In this document: positions 1-9,752 of the stretch, piece by piece
Position numbering within the stretch: position 1 is the first letter of the stretch
Layout: every line of letters begins with the position of its first letter
Assembly (NCBI GenBank): GCA_017792345.1
Contig: CP051228.1
Coordinates: 3,192,148 to 3,256,147 of the forward strand
Length of the DNA: 64,000 nucleotides
Source of the DNA: Mesoflavibacter sp.
Lineage (GTDB): Bacteria; Pseudomonadota; Alphaproteobacteria; UBA8366; Aestuariispiraceae
Direction: 5' to 3'
Program-made: the position numbers and the translations under genes
Notes under the pieces: model-generated
Databases searched by the model: none
The model's input: the letters and a program-made list of their open reading frames with translations, nothing else
What the model was told of the DNA's origin: nothing

Positions 1-13
1 GGTCCGACTAGCC

Positions 14-595
14 GTGAGTCGCTTTTTCAGCAGACGCGTCCGGGATCCCGACGCTCTGGATATTTCAGCGTTCAGGGACAGTCTGAGCGGCGCGGAAATG
101 CGCGACCTCTTCGACTATTGGAACGCGGCCCGGAACGCAGGTTCCGCGATGCCCCGGCGGGCCGATATCGACCCGCTGGAAATCCCGAAGACACTGCTGC
201 CCTACCTCTACATCGTCATCGTCGAAGCCGATGGCGGATACCGTTTTCGACTGGCCGGGACCCGGATGGCCGAAGTCTTCAAGCACGACGTTACCGGCAA
301 ACGGCTGGAACAGGTGCTGGAAGCGCACGATCTGAAGAACGCGGTGCGGTCCTATGGCCGTGTCGTTCAGTCTGCTGCCCCTTGGTACTCCCGCGTCACC
401 TATAAGGTCGACGGTGTAAGCGGCATTCTGTATCAGCGACTGACCCTGCCTTTGGGCGAAGACGGCGCGGTGACGCATCTGCTGGGCGGGCTGACCATCC
501 ATCGCGATCATCTGATTTACGAGGATTTCTACGAATCCCACGGCCGCCATGCGTTGGATGTGGAGGACCGGCTGGAAGCCGTGTTGACCCTCTAG
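14..595 (+). CDS. PAS_5-type PAS domain protein
   Basis: Small soluble protein of about 193 residues resembling the PAS_5 family of stand-alone alphaproteobacterial PAS proteins. The core region (about residues 45-165) has the pattern of a PAS fold, with a conserved IPKTLLPYLYIV stretch and a YRFRLAGTRM strand followed by the TGKRLEQVL helix. It has no output domain, no signal peptide and no membrane segment, so a sensory or adaptor role is only inferred. The GTG chosen as start is the first start codon available in the window; the frame stays open to base 2, so the true start may lie outside the window. Its stop overlaps the stop of the convergent MscS gene by 3 bases. A second protein of the same general type lies at 19239-19781. 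Confidence 0.75.
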   Translation: MSRFFSRRVRDPDALDISAFRDSLSGAEMRDLFDYWNAARNAGSAMPRRADIDPLEIPKTLLPYLYIVIVEADGGYRFRLAGTRMAEVFKHDVTGKRLEQVLEAHDLKNAVRSYGRVVQSAAPWYSRVTYKVDGVSGILYQRLTLPLGEDGAVTHLLGGLTIHRDHLIYEDFYESHGRHALDVEDRLEAVLTL

Positions 596-3093
596 CGCGG
601 CTCTTCGTTGTCCGGTTCGGCGGCCGGTCCGGTCTCCGCAGGGCGCTGTCGGTTGGGGTCGCCGTTTTCCAGCAAATGCACAACGCGCTGGGCGTAGGGG
701 ATGACGATTCCTTCCTTCGGGAAGCGGCGCAGGATTTCCTTGCGGATATCGCTGGCAATCCAGACCACCCAGAGGATATCGCTTGTGAACAGCCGTACTT
801 CCATCTCGATCCGGCTGTCGTCGATCCTCATGACCAGGGCGACAGGCTCAGGATAGCGGCGGCAACGCGGATGGGCCTTGGCGATTTCCAGCAGCAATTC
901 GGACACGCGGTCGACATCGGTGTCCAAGGCGACACCGATCGGGACATCGACCCGGCCGATCTTGTCCTTGTGGGTCCAGTTCTTCAGCGCCTGAGACAGT
1001 AGATCGGCGTTGGGCACGATGACGCTGGCCTTCTGCCATGTCTCGATCTCGGTCGCGCGCATGTTGATCTGTTTCACGAAGCCTTCGTTCGATCCGACCA
1101 CCACCCAGTCGCCGACCTTGATCGGCCGTTCGATCAGCAGGATCAGGCCGGAGACGAAATTGTTCACGATATTCTGAAGGCCGAAGCCGATCCCGACCGA
1201 CAGAGCGCCGGCGATCAGCGCGATATTGGTCAGATCGACGCCGGCCACCGCGACGGCCAAAGCGGCGGCAATGACGAAGCCGACATAGCCGATCCCGGCG
1301 GTGATCGAGTGGCGCAGACTTTCTTCGATCTCCGTTTCCGGCAGGATTTTTTCCGCCAGGCTGCGTTTCAGGGCGCGGATCAGCGCCAGGGCGACGATGA
1401 AGACGAAGACCGCCAGCAGGATGTCCGTCAGGGAGATCGTGACATTGCCGATCTGAAGACCGCTTAAGGCGACGCGCAGACCATGCAGCAGGTCGGTTTC
1501 CGACACGCCCCAATTCGGCGCGATGATACTGACGCCCAGTACGAAGATTGCGATATCCAGCAGGAAGCGCGTTGCGAATTTCAGGCGGGTGCGGGTCTTG
1601 TGGCGGACCGCAAGCCGGTCGCGGACCAAGGGACTGCCGGTCACGAACCCGATCGCCTCGCGGAACAGGCCGCGCAGGATATAGAGGATCGATACCAGGA
1701 TCGCCGATCCCAGCAGGTTGTTTAGAAGATAGTTGCCCAGATGGGTGTATCCCAAGGCCGGGGCCAGGGTACCGACCAGCGTGACCAGGACCAAAAGCGC
1801 GTGCAGCGCCTTCCAGAACGGCCGCCGGGCAGTCTTGATGACCTCCTCTTCATCGTCGTCCTCCGGGGCGTCGCTGTTGTCCCGCGCGATCTCGTCATTC
1901 GTCTTCCACAGCGACGGACGCAGTAGTGCCAGCGCAAGCAGCCCTTGGGCGAGGCTGAGCCCGAAAGTCCAGACTGATTGGAACTCGGGCGACAGCACGC
2001 CGGACAATTGCGGGACTGCGTCCCCGGCGCGCAGGACGAATTCGTCGACACAATACAACAGCGCCAGCGGGCGGATGAGGTTGAGGATCTGCTGGCCCTT
2101 TTCGGGTTCCAACCCGGTCAGCCGCCAGTTCGGATCTTCGGGCGAGAAGACCGAATGGGGCAGGGCGGTCACCAGCACGAAAATCATCAGGCATTGCGCG
2201 GCCAGCCCCAGGATCGTCCCGAAATCGCTGTAGAACGGCGATCCTTCGGTCTGGGTGCGCAGGATGATGACGCCCAGGATGGCCGCGGGCAAAATTCCCC
2301 GCGCGACCCCGTCCGCGACCGCCGCCAGCAGACGCCGGCTATAAGGGGGCTGTTCCTCGACCGGATAGGGGCCGAAGCGGCGCAGCACGAAGCGGCGCAG
2401 CCACCAGGCCGCGGCCAGGCCGATCAGAAAGAACGCCGCTGCACCCAGGAAGCCGCCGCTGCGCTCCTCTTCGGCCAGGCCTTGCCACCAACCGACGGCG
2501 GTCAGGGCGATATTGGCGACAAAGCTGCCCACCGTATCGGGCAGCGGCGCCAGGGTGCTGGGCAAATAGGGCAGAGGCCCCTGTTCGAGCAGATGCGCCG
2601 CCAGGCGGGTCCGTTGCTCCTGCCCGACGCGGGCGACCAGGTTCGTCGCCCGGGTGATTGCCAGTTCCGCCAGGGAAAACTGGGACTTTGCATCCGACAA
2701 TGACTGATTCAGCCGCGACCGTTCCGTCGCCACCGGATCGGGCTCGGGAGCCGCGTTTTCCCCCTCCGGCGGTGGGCCCAGGGCATCCAGGCGCGCGTTC
2801 AATTCGCTGACCGTCGCTCCGGCGCGGTCGCGTGCCTGGGTCGCCTCGTTGATCACCTTGGTCAGGGTCTTCTTGACCGCCTCGCCCGCTTCCGGGGACA
2901 GGTCGGAATCCTTCAGCAACTCCTCGATGACATCCATATCGCCGTTCCAATCGGCGGCAAGGACGCTGAACGGGGTCTCCGAATTCTGCGCGCGCGGCGA
3001 CTCGACCGGCAAAACCAGCACGGCCAGGGTCAGGACCAGCAGGGCAAGGAGGCGGCAAGCCATCAAGCTTCTCAAAGGGTTGGATTGCAACAT
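592..3093 (-). CDS. MscS-family mechanosensitive channel with long N-terminal extension (DUF3772 type)
   Basis: 833-residue inner-membrane channel of the large MscS type. Residues 1-36 form a signal peptide ending in a PRAQ-like cleavage region. A periplasmic helical/coiled-coil segment (about 45-190) follows, as in DUF3772-containing channels. Around ten hydrophobic segments run from residue 215 to 660. The conserved MscS pore helix and beta domain follow (about 625-740), with the signature GIGFGLQNIVNNFVSGL and then ERPIKVGDWV. The C-terminal alpha/beta part ends near residue 805. Such channels release solutes on hypo-osmotic shock. The length is about three times that of E. coli MscS but normal for the extended subfamily. 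It is divergent from pgi (35 bases apart) and probably monocistronic. Confidence 0.92.
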   Translation of the reverse strand: MLQSNPLRSLMACRLLALLVLTLAVLVLPVESPRAQNSETPFSVLAADWNGDMDVIEELLKDSDLSPEAGEAVKKTLTKVINEATQARDRAGATVSELNARLDALGPPPEGENAAPEPDPVATERSRLNQSLSDAKSQFSLAELAITRATNLVARVGQEQRTRLAAHLLEQGPLPYLPSTLAPLPDTVGSFVANIALTAVGWWQGLAEEERSGGFLGAAAFFLIGLAAAWWLRRFVLRRFGPYPVEEQPPYSRRLLAAVADGVARGILPAAILGVIILRTQTEGSPFYSDFGTILGLAAQCLMIFVLVTALPHSVFSPEDPNWRLTGLEPEKGQQILNLIRPLALLYCVDEFVLRAGDAVPQLSGVLSPEFQSVWTFGLSLAQGLLALALLRPSLWKTNDEIARDNSDAPEDDDEEEVIKTARRPFWKALHALLVLVTLVGTLAPALGYTHLGNYLLNNLLGSAILVSILYILRGLFREAIGFVTGSPLVRDRLAVRHKTRTRLKFATRFLLDIAIFVLGVSIIAPNWGVSETDLLHGLRVALSGLQIGNVTISLTDILLAVFVFIVALALIRALKRSLAEKILPETEIEESLRHSITAGIGYVGFVIAAALAVAVAGVDLTNIALIAGALSVGIGFGLQNIVNNFVSGLILLIERPIKVGDWVVVGSNEGFVKQINMRATEIETWQKASVIVPNADLLSQALKNWTHKDKIGRVDVPIGVALDTDVDRVSELLLEIAKAHPRCRRYPEPVALVMRIDDSRIEMEVRLFTSDILWVVWIASDIRKEILRRFPKEGIVIPYAQRVVHLLENGDPNRQRPAETGPAAEPDNEEPR

Positions 3094-3127
3094 GGCGACG
3101 GGATGGACTGTACCACAGCGCTTCGTT

Positions 3128-4510
3128 ATGAACAGGGCTATGCCGGAATCAGCTATGCTCCCCGATATGGATACCGATCCTGACCTGTGCGCCCATCTGG
3201 GCTATCGCCAAACCGTCGACGACTGCCGCGCCGACCGCATTGGCGCGGGCGGGCTGACGATCTCGACGCTGGAAACGCTGCTGCGTCGCCTATCGCCGGC
3301 GATCGAACGGCTGCAGGACGCCCATGCCAGCGGCCAGATACCGTTCCTGCGCCTGCCGTCGGCCCGCGCGGATCTGGAGGCGCTGGAACCCTATGCCGAG
3401 CATTATCAGCGCCGGTTCGACGATGTCCTGATCCTGGGGACGGGCGGCAGTTCGCTCGGCTCGCGGGCGCTGTATGAAATGGCCGACCGAGAGGCCGACC
3501 GCCTGCGCCGTGCACCGCAATTGCATATCATCACCAATGTGGACCCGTTCGTCTGGGACCGCCTGATCCGCCGACTCGATTATCGCAAGACCGGCATCGT
3601 CGTGATTTCGAAATCCGGCGGTACGACGGAAACGATGATGCAGTTCCTGTCGCTGCTGCCTGTCGTGATGGAGCAGTTGGACGCGGAGGATCTGCGCCGC
3701 CACGTCACCCTGATTACCGAGCCGGGGGACAACCCGTTGCGGCGCCTGGGCGCCCGCTACCGCATCCCGGTCCTGGACCACGATCCGAAGGTCGGCGGCC
3801 GTTACTCGGTGCTGAGTGTGGTCGGCATGCTGCCGACGATGATCGCCGGGCTGGATGCCGTCGAAACCCGCGAAGGGGCGCAGCGCGTTCTGGATCAGGC
3901 CTTCGCCGCCAAGGACAATCCGGCGGCCTGTCCCGCCGCGGTCGGGGCCGCGGTGAGTGTCGGCCTGCAGATGGAACGGTCCATCGCGGCGACGGTGATG
4001 CTGGCCTATTCCGACCGCCTCGGCTCCCTGGCGCGCTGGTATCGTCAGCTCTGGGCGGAAAGCCTGGGCAAGAACGGGTTGGGCACGACGCCGGTCTATG
4101 CCACCGGCCCGGTCGACCAGCACAGCCAGCTTCAGCTTTGGCTCGACGGGCCGGCCGACAAGATGTTCACCGTCATGGGCGGCCCGAACGATATGAGCGG
4201 CGCCGCGATCGATCCCGCCCTGGCGGAGGACCCGCGCCTGTCCTATCTGGTCGGCCGGTCCATGGGCGACCTGATGGACGCATCGCGCCGGGCGACGGCT
4301 GAGACGTTGGCGCGGCGCGGTCGTCCGGTGCGCCGCATCGAACTGGCGCGGATCGACGAGGGCGCGATGGGCGCACTTATGATGCATTTCATGCTGGAAA
4401 CCGTCCTGGCGGCGGATTTGATGGGTGTGGATCCCTTCGACCAGCCCGCGGTCGAGGACGGCAAGGTCCTGATTCGCCGTTACCTGGCGGAGCGCGGAGA
4501 CGCGTCGTGA
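3128..4510 (+). CDS. pgi: Glucose-6-phosphate isomerase
   Basis: Interconverts glucose 6-phosphate and fructose 6-phosphate in the cytosol. Recognised by the sugar-phosphate binding motif [12 protein letters not shown], the SIS-like phosphate loop [12 protein letters not shown] and the VGGRYSVLS segment, which is a PGI signature. From ATG 3128 the product is 460 residues, a normal size for the shorter alphaproteobacterial PGI form. The open frame extends upstream to 2849, but that part overlaps the divergent MscS gene and is not PGI-like. In-frame ATGs at 3140, 3155 and 3167 are also possible starts, and none has a strong ribosome binding site. The stop overlaps the mutL start (GTGA), so the two genes are translationally coupled. 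Confidence 0.93.
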   Translation: MNRAMPESAMLPDMDTDPDLCAHLGYRQTVDDCRADRIGAGGLTISTLETLLRRLSPAIERLQDAHASGQIPFLRLPSARADLEALEPYAEHYQRRFDDVLILGTGGSSLGSRALYEMADREADRLRRAPQLHIITNVDPFVWDRLIRRLDYRKTGIVVISKSGGTTETMMQFLSLLPVVMEQLDAEDLRRHVTLITEPGDNPLRRLGARYRIPVLDHDPKVGGRYSVLSVVGMLPTMIAGLDAVETREGAQRVLDQAFAAKDNPAACPAAVGAAVSVGLQMERSIAATVMLAYSDRLGSLARWYRQLWAESLGKNGLGTTPVYATGPVDQHSQLQLWLDGPADKMFTVMGGPNDMSGAAIDPALAEDPRLSYLVGRSMGDLMDASRRATAETLARRGRPVRRIELARIDEGAMGALMMHFMLETVLAADLMGVDPFDQPAVEDGKVLIRRYLAERGDAS

Positions 4511-6375
4511 ACGCCATCGCCCAGCCCGTCATCCGCCGCCTTCCGGAGACCCTGGTCAACCGGATCGCGGCCGGTGAGGTCGTCGAACGTCCCGCCTCGG
4601 CGGTCAAGGAGCTGGTCGAGAACGCGCTGGATGCCGGCGCGACGCGGATCGATGTCACCATCCGCGATGGCGGCCGGGCGCTGATCTCCATCGTCGATGA
4701 CGGGCGCGGCATGACGCCGGACGAGCTGAAGATCGCTGTCGAACGGCACGCCACGTCGAAACTGCCGGACGAGGATCTGTTCCACATCACGACATTGGGC
4801 TTCCGGGGCGAGGCGCTGCCGTCGATCGGATCGGTCAGCCGCATGGCGATCACCAGCCGACCGCAGGGCGCGGAGGAGGCTTGGCGCATCGAGATAGAGG
4901 GCGGCCGGGTTTTCGAACCGAAACCGGCGCCCGGCGGGCCGGGCACGACGGTCGAGGTCAGAGACCTGTTCTACAGCACCCCGGCGCGGCTGAAATTCCT
5001 GCGCAGCGCCCGGGCGGAAAGCGGCGCGGTGGCCGACGTCCTGAACCGGCTGGCCATGGCGCATCCCAATGTCGGCTTCTCCCTGACCGATGACGGGCGC
5101 GAGAAACTGCGCCTCAGCGCCGCCCAGGGCGAATTGCTGGACCTGCGCCTGAAGCGGCTGGGCGGGATCATGGGCCGCGAGTTTCAGGAAAACGCGCTGG
5201 CCATCGATGCCGAACGCGAAGGCTTCCGCCTAACCGGTTATGCCGGCGTGCCGACCTTGAACCGCGGCAACGCCATGATGCAGTTCCTGTTCGTCAACGG
5301 ACGCCCGGTCCGCGACAAGCAGTTGATAGGCGCCGTGCGTGGCGCCTATCAGGATTTTCTGGCGCGCGATCGTCATCCGTTGTTGGCGCTGTTTCTGGAA
5401 TGCGAGGCGCGGGCGGTCGACGTCAACGTCCACCCGGCGAAAAGCGAGGTCCGCTTCCGCGAGCCGGGGATCGTGCGCGGCCTGATCGTCAGCGCCCTCA
5501 AGCACGCACTGGCCGAGGCCGGACACCGCGCGTCTACCACCGTCTCGTCCGCCGCCCTGGGCGCGTTCCGGCCGTCGCAATTGCCGGATACGCGCCAGGC
5601 CAGCTTGTCCGGCGGCTATGCCTACCGTCCCCCGCCGCCACCCGCGCCGGGATTGGCGGAACGGTCCTATGATTGGCAGCGGCCGGACGGCTTCGCCCCG
5701 GCGGCCCGTCCCAGCTATGATCCCGGCCCGGCATCGGGCGATCATGTCGATCCGGAAACCGGGGAAGTCACGCGGGCGGAGCGGCCTTTGACCGAGTATC
5801 CGTTGGGCGCGGCGCGGGCGCAGTTGCACGCGACCTATGTCGTGGCCCAGACCGAGGACGGCATCGTCATCGTCGATCAGCATGCCGCCCATGAGCGCCT
5901 GGTCTATGAAACGATGAAGCGCGAGATGGAGAAAGGCGGCGTCCCGCGTCAGGGATTGCTGATCCCGGAAATCGTCGAACTGGACGAGCGGGATGCGGAG
6001 CGGCTGGTGGAACGCGCCGCCGATCTGGAAAAGCTGGGCCTTGTGGTCGAGGCCTTCGGGCCCGGCGCGGTCGCGGTGCGCGAGACGCCGGCGCTGCTGG
6101 GCGAGGTCGATGCGCGCGCGTTGATCCGCGATCTGGCGGACGAGCTGGAGGCGCTGGGCAACACCTTCTCGCTGCAGGAGAAGCTGGAGGAGGTTTGCGG
6201 CACCATGGCCTGTCATGGGTCGGTGCGGGCCGGCCGCCGTCTAAACACCGACGAAATGAATGCCCTGCTGCGCCAGATGGAGGCGACGCCCCACTCCGGC
6301 CAATGCAATCACGGCCGACCGACCTATGTCGAACTGAAGCTGGCCGATATCGAGAAACTGTTCGGCCGCCGGTGA
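4507..6375 (+). CDS. mutL: DNA mismatch repair protein MutL
   Basis: 622-residue mismatch-repair protein that links MutS recognition to strand excision. The N-terminal GHKL ATPase shows the expected motifs: ENALDAGAT (Mg-binding Asn), DDGRGM and [10 protein letters not shown]. The transducer domain ends near residue 335. A proline-rich linker follows (about 345-430). The C-terminal dimerisation/endonuclease domain contains the full metal-binding [12 protein letters not shown] motif plus [11 protein letters not shown] and the QCNHGRP motif. It is therefore an endonuclease-competent MutL, as expected in bacteria lacking MutH. The GTG start overlaps the pgi stop by 4 bases. Confidence 0.97.
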   Translation: MNAIAQPVIRRLPETLVNRIAAGEVVERPASAVKELVENALDAGATRIDVTIRDGGRALISIVDDGRGMTPDELKIAVERHATSKLPDEDLFHITTLGFRGEALPSIGSVSRMAITSRPQGAEEAWRIEIEGGRVFEPKPAPGGPGTTVEVRDLFYSTPARLKFLRSARAESGAVADVLNRLAMAHPNVGFSLTDDGREKLRLSAAQGELLDLRLKRLGGIMGREFQENALAIDAEREGFRLTGYAGVPTLNRGNAMMQFLFVNGRPVRDKQLIGAVRGAYQDFLARDRHPLLALFLECEARAVDVNVHPAKSEVRFREPGIVRGLIVSALKHALAEAGHRASTTVSSAALGAFRPSQLPDTRQASLSGGYAYRPPPPPAPGLAERSYDWQRPDGFAPAARPSYDPGPASGDHVDPETGEVTRAERPLTEYPLGAARAQLHATYVVAQTEDGIVIVDQHAAHERLVYETMKREMEKGGVPRQGLLIPEIVELDERDAERLVERAADLEKLGLVVEAFGPGAVAVRETPALLGEVDARALIRDLADELEALGNTFSLQEKLEEVCGTMACHGSVRAGRRLNTDEMNALLRQMEATPHSGQCNHGRPTYVELKLADIEKLFGRR

Positions 6376-6470
6376 CCTTCCATCCCGCCCGACAGGGTAT
6401 TTTCTTTCCCCGGCCAGTGCGCTCGGTTAAACCGATGTCGAGCCAACCAGCCTAAGGTCGCCTTCTGACC

Positions 6471-7652
6471 ATGTCCGCCATCCGCCCGATCCTGCCGGTC
6501 ATCCTGGCCACGATCTTCAACATCGTCGGCATGGGCATGGTCGTGCCGGGGCTGCCCTTTCACGTCACCTCCCATGGCGGAGAGACGGGGGTGGCGCCGC
6601 TGATCTTTTCCGCCTTCTCGGCGGCGGCGGTGCTCGGCGCGCCGGTCTGGGGCTGGCTGTCCGACCGGATGGGGCGCAAACCGGTTCTGCTGGCCTCCGC
6701 CCTTCTGACCGCGCTGTCCTATCTGTGGCTCGCCAATGTCGACAGCCTGACCGAACTTTACGCCAGCCGGATCTTCGCTGGATTGATGGCCGGATGGTTC
6801 GCCGCCTCGATGGCCTATATCGCCGATGTCACCGCGCCGGCGGACCGGGCGAAGGGGATGGGCATGCTGGGCGCGTCTTTCGGCATCGGCTTCACCATCG
6901 GTCCGGCCCTGGGGGCCTGGGCCGTCGGCGGCGACAATCCGGCCTATGCGCTGCCGGCCTATGCGGCGGCGGTCTGCACCGCAATCTGTGCGCTGATCAC
7001 CCTGTTTTTCGTGCGCGAGCCGGAACGCCATTCGACGGACCGGACGGTGCGGTTCGCCACCGATGTGTTGCGCAACGCCGATATCTCGAAACTGCTGGTG
7101 CTGCATTTCACGGTCCATCTGGTCTTCACCGCGATGGAAGGGGTCTTCGCGATCTGGGCGGCGGTCAAATTCGGTCTGGGCGCGCGGGAAGTCGGCTTCT
7201 ATCTGGCCTATGCCGGTCTGGTGACTGTTATCGTTCAAGGCGGGGTCGTGCGCCGGATTGTCCCGGTTCTGGGCGAGGGGCGGGTGATCCTGATCGCGGT
7301 CGGGCTGCTGATGCTGACCATGGCGGCCGTGGTCGCCGTGTCCGATGTCTGGATGATCCTGATCCCTATGGGCCTTCTGGCAGTGGGCATCAGTCTGCAC
7401 AATCCGGCGATGCAGAGCCTGTTGAGCCAGGTCGCCCCGGAACAGATGAAGGGCGGGACGATGGGGAACGCGCAAAGCGCCCAATCCCTGGCCCGGGTCG
7501 CCGGCCCCGCCTGGGGCGCAGCGGCGTTCAGCGAGTTCGGGCCGGATTCGCCCTTCCTGATGGGGTTCGTCATTCTGGCCGGCGCCTTTGTCTTTGCGCT
7601 GTTCCTGTCCAGGCGCTTCACAAAGGCGGCGCTTGCGTCGAATGAAGCATAA
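6471..7652 (+). CDS. MFS transporter, drug-efflux-like
   Basis: 393-residue major facilitator with about twelve hydrophobic helices. Motif A between helices 2 and 3 is clear (GWLSDRMGRKPVLLAS), and a second weaker copy would sit between helices 8 and 9. Its overall style resembles the TetA/Bcr group of proton-driven drug exporters (DHA1), but the substrate cannot be told from sequence. It lies 95 bases downstream of mutL on the same strand and may have its own promoter. The following 120 bases are AT-richer and contain a palindrome that probably belongs to the next operon. Confidence 0.88.
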   Translation: MSAIRPILPVILATIFNIVGMGMVVPGLPFHVTSHGGETGVAPLIFSAFSAAAVLGAPVWGWLSDRMGRKPVLLASALLTALSYLWLANVDSLTELYASRIFAGLMAGWFAASMAYIADVTAPADRAKGMGMLGASFGIGFTIGPALGAWAVGGDNPAYALPAYAAAVCTAICALITLFFVREPERHSTDRTVRFATDVLRNADISKLLVLHFTVHLVFTAMEGVFAIWAAVKFGLGAREVGFYLAYAGLVTVIVQGGVVRRIVPVLGEGRVILIAVGLLMLTMAAVVAVSDVWMILIPMGLLAVGISLHNPAMQSLLSQVAPEQMKGGTMGNAQSAQSLARVAGPAWGAAAFSEFGPDSPFLMGFVILAGAFVFALFLSRRFTKAALASNEA

Positions 7653-7686
7653 ATGCGTGGTGCATTTGCCTGAAGAAATTCAGATA

Positions 7687-7700
7687 AATATACGTATATT
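7687..7700. promoter_or_regulatory. Perfect 14-bp palindrome upstream of the Tad-like genes
   Basis: AATATACGTATATT is a perfect palindrome inside an AT-rich stretch (about 7668-7730) in an otherwise GC-rich region, 77 bases before the first Tad-like gene. A 6-bp inverted repeat (AAATGC, 5-base loop, GCATTT) lies just before it at 7651-7667. A role as a regulator binding site for the 7777-10303 operon is inferred from position only. Confidence 0.35.
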
Positions 7701-7776
7701 GTTGATTTTAAAGCGGTTTTAATTCCCATTCCCGAATGCGCATGATTTCATTCCGGCTCCTGGAGGAGCGGAAGGA

Positions 7777-9210
7777 ATGGGCGTTTCGCGATGTTTGGCG
7801 GGGCTTTCGGGGCAGGCTGCCGCATTCTGGCTTTCGACGTCCGGCGGCACCTTGCCGCTGGCGGCGGGCATGATGTTGTCGCTCGTCGGGTTCGCCGGTG
7901 TGGCCCTGGACGGCGCGCGCCTGATCTATGCCAAGGACGTGCTGCAGCGCGCCGTCGACGCGGGCGGTTTGGCGGCGGGCCATGCGCTGGATGTCGACGA
8001 CATGGATGCGGACGGCCACGACTTCTTCAACGCCAATGTCGCGGCGGGCGGCGGCATCCTGCGAAATACCAATATGAACATCGTGATTTCCGACGACGAC
8101 CGGGTCCTGACCCTGACGGCGACGGCGCAGGTGGAATCGACCTTCATGTCGGTTTTCGGGTTCGAGGCGATCACCGTGTCGGCGTCGACCGAGGTCACGC
8201 GCGAGACGCGCGGTATGGAACTGGCGCTGGTGATGGACAATACCGGCTCCATGCGTTCCGGCGGCAAGATCACGGCGATGAAGGACGCCGCCCGTTCCCT
8301 GGTCAACAACATCTATGGCGACGAGGAGGTGAACCCGAATCTATGGGTCTCGCTGATCCCCTATACCGCGGCGGTGAATGTCGGTGCCGGACGCTCCGCC
8401 TGGCTGGACAGCGACGGGCAGGATGCGATCGATGACGGCGATTTCGGACCGACGGTCTGGAAAGGCTGCGTCGAGGCGCGGGACGGGACCGGGGACCGGA
8501 CCGACGACCCGCCCGCCGACGATCCGTTTTCGATCTATTTCTACGCCGATGCCAGCGATAATGACTGGATCCAGTCCGGCGGCAGCTACGATATCGACGA
8601 GGCGAACGGCGCCGAGAATGACGGGACGGGCCCCAATCTGGGCTGCGGCCCGGCAATCACGCCCCTGACGGCCGCGAAAGGCCCGGTGATCGCGGCGATC
8701 GACGAGATGCTGCCCTGGCATCGGGGCGGCACGACCTCCAATCTGGGGCTGGTCTGGGGCTGGAGGACCCTGTCGCCGCGCTGGCAGGGGCTGTGGGGCG
8801 GGGCGACGCCGTCGGAACTGCCGCTGTCCTATGACGAGCCTTTCATGGACAAGGTCATCGTCGTGCTGACCGACGGCCAGAACCAGTTCTACGATCATAA
8901 TGGCGGCGGGCCGCAAGGGTCGGATTACACCGCCTATGACCGGCTGAATGTCTTCGGCTATGCGACGCTGGATCAGGCGCGGGCGGAAATCGACAGCCGG
9001 TTCGCGGCATTGTGCACGACGATCAAGCAGACCGGCATCAAGATCTTCGCGATCACCTTCGGGTCGACCCCCAATGCGTCGACCCAGTCGCTGTACCGGA
9101 CCTGCGCGTCCAATACCGGCTTCTATTTTCATGCGCCGTCCAATGACGAGTTGCAGACGGTCTTCGATACGATCGGCCGCCAGCTCAGCAATTTGAGGCT
9201 GTCGCAATGA
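7777..9210 (+). CDS. TadG-like protein with von Willebrand A domain
   Basis: 477 residues. The N-terminus carries the Tad-like hydrophobic segment (about residues 25-48), preceded by a short cytoplasmic stretch. This matches the N-terminal domain of TadG pseudopilin-like proteins. After about residue 145 comes a VWA domain with a MIDAS motif DNTGSM and, later, VVLTDGQNQ. The middle contains an Asp-rich insertion (about 215-290). Proteins of this layout are exported to the periplasmic face and are usually encoded with Flp/Tad pilus genes. It is preceded by a good Shine-Dalgarno (GGAGG at 7762). Its stop overlaps the next start (ATGA), and the three genes to 10303 form one operon. Confidence 0.88.
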   Translation: MGVSRCLAGLSGQAAAFWLSTSGGTLPLAAGMMLSLVGFAGVALDGARLIYAKDVLQRAVDAGGLAAGHALDVDDMDADGHDFFNANVAAGGGILRNTNMNIVISDDDRVLTLTATAQVESTFMSVFGFEAITVSASTEVTRETRGMELALVMDNTGSMRSGGKITAMKDAARSLVNNIYGDEEVNPNLWVSLIPYTAAVNVGAGRSAWLDSDGQDAIDDGDFGPTVWKGCVEARDGTGDRTDDPPADDPFSIYFYADASDNDWIQSGGSYDIDEANGAENDGTGPNLGCGPAITPLTAAKGPVIAAIDEMLPWHRGGTTSNLGLVWGWRTLSPRWQGLWGGATPSELPLSYDEPFMDKVIVVLTDGQNQFYDHNGGGPQGSDYTAYDRLNVFGYATLDQARAEIDSRFAALCTTIKQTGIKIFAITFGSTPNASTQSLYRTCASNTGFYFHAPSNDELQTVFDTIGRQLSNLRLSQ

Positions 9211-9752
9211 TGCGGAGCTTCCTCAGATCGCGGGAGGGCACGACCTCCGTCGAACTGGCGCTGGGATTCCCGGTGCTGTTGTCCTTCGTCATCGGGGTGA
9301 TCGAGATCGCCAATCTGATCTTTCTCAGCGTCGCGCTGGAGAACGCGGTGCTGCATGCCTCGCGCTTCGGCATCACCGGCTCGACGGCTTCCGGCGTGAC
9401 GCGGCTGGAGCAGGTGCGCGGCATTATCGAAGACCAGACCTTCGGCCGGATCCCGCCGGAGCATCTGGTCATCGACACGCTGGTCTTCGATCAGTTCGCC
9501 GATATCGGCAAACCGGAGCCCTTCGCCGACGCCAATGGCAATGGCAGTTTCGACGAGGGCGAGACCTATTCCGACGTCAACGGGAACGGCAGCTGGGACG
9601 CCGATATGGGGACGGCCGGTCTCGGCGGGTCGGGCGATATCGTGCTCTACCGCGTGCGCTATACCGCGCCAAGCCTGACCGGCTTCATGGATTGGGCGAC
9701 GCAGGCCGTGCAATTGACCGCCGCCGTCGCCGTGCGAAACGAGCCCTATTGA
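9207..9752 (+). CDS. TadE-like pseudopilin with two EF-hand-like calcium loops
   Basis: 181 residues. The N-terminus has the TadE pattern: a short basic leader, then EGTTSVELALGFPVLLSF, in which the Glu before the hydrophobic helix is typical of pseudopilins. Between about residues 110 and 133 are two adjacent DxNGNGxxD loops (DANGNGSFDEGE and DVNGNGSWDAD), which look like calcium-binding EF-hand or dockerin loops and suggest Ca-dependent folding of the exported part. It overlaps its neighbours on both sides (ATGA with the TadG-like gene, TGATG with the next TadE). Confidence 0.85.
   Translation: MMRSFLRSREGTTSVELALGFPVLLSFVIGVIEIANLIFLSVALENAVLHASRFGITGSTASGVTRLEQVRGIIEDQTFGRIPPEHLVIDTLVFDQFADIGKPEPFADANGNGSFDEGETYSDVNGNGSWDADMGTAGLGGSGDIVLYRVRYTAPSLTGFMDWATQAVQLTAAVAVRNEPY

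Noticed and set aside
3290-6216. Long minus-strand frames opposite pgi and mutL
   Set aside because: Shadow frames of GC-rich coding DNA; they lack family features or ribosome sites.
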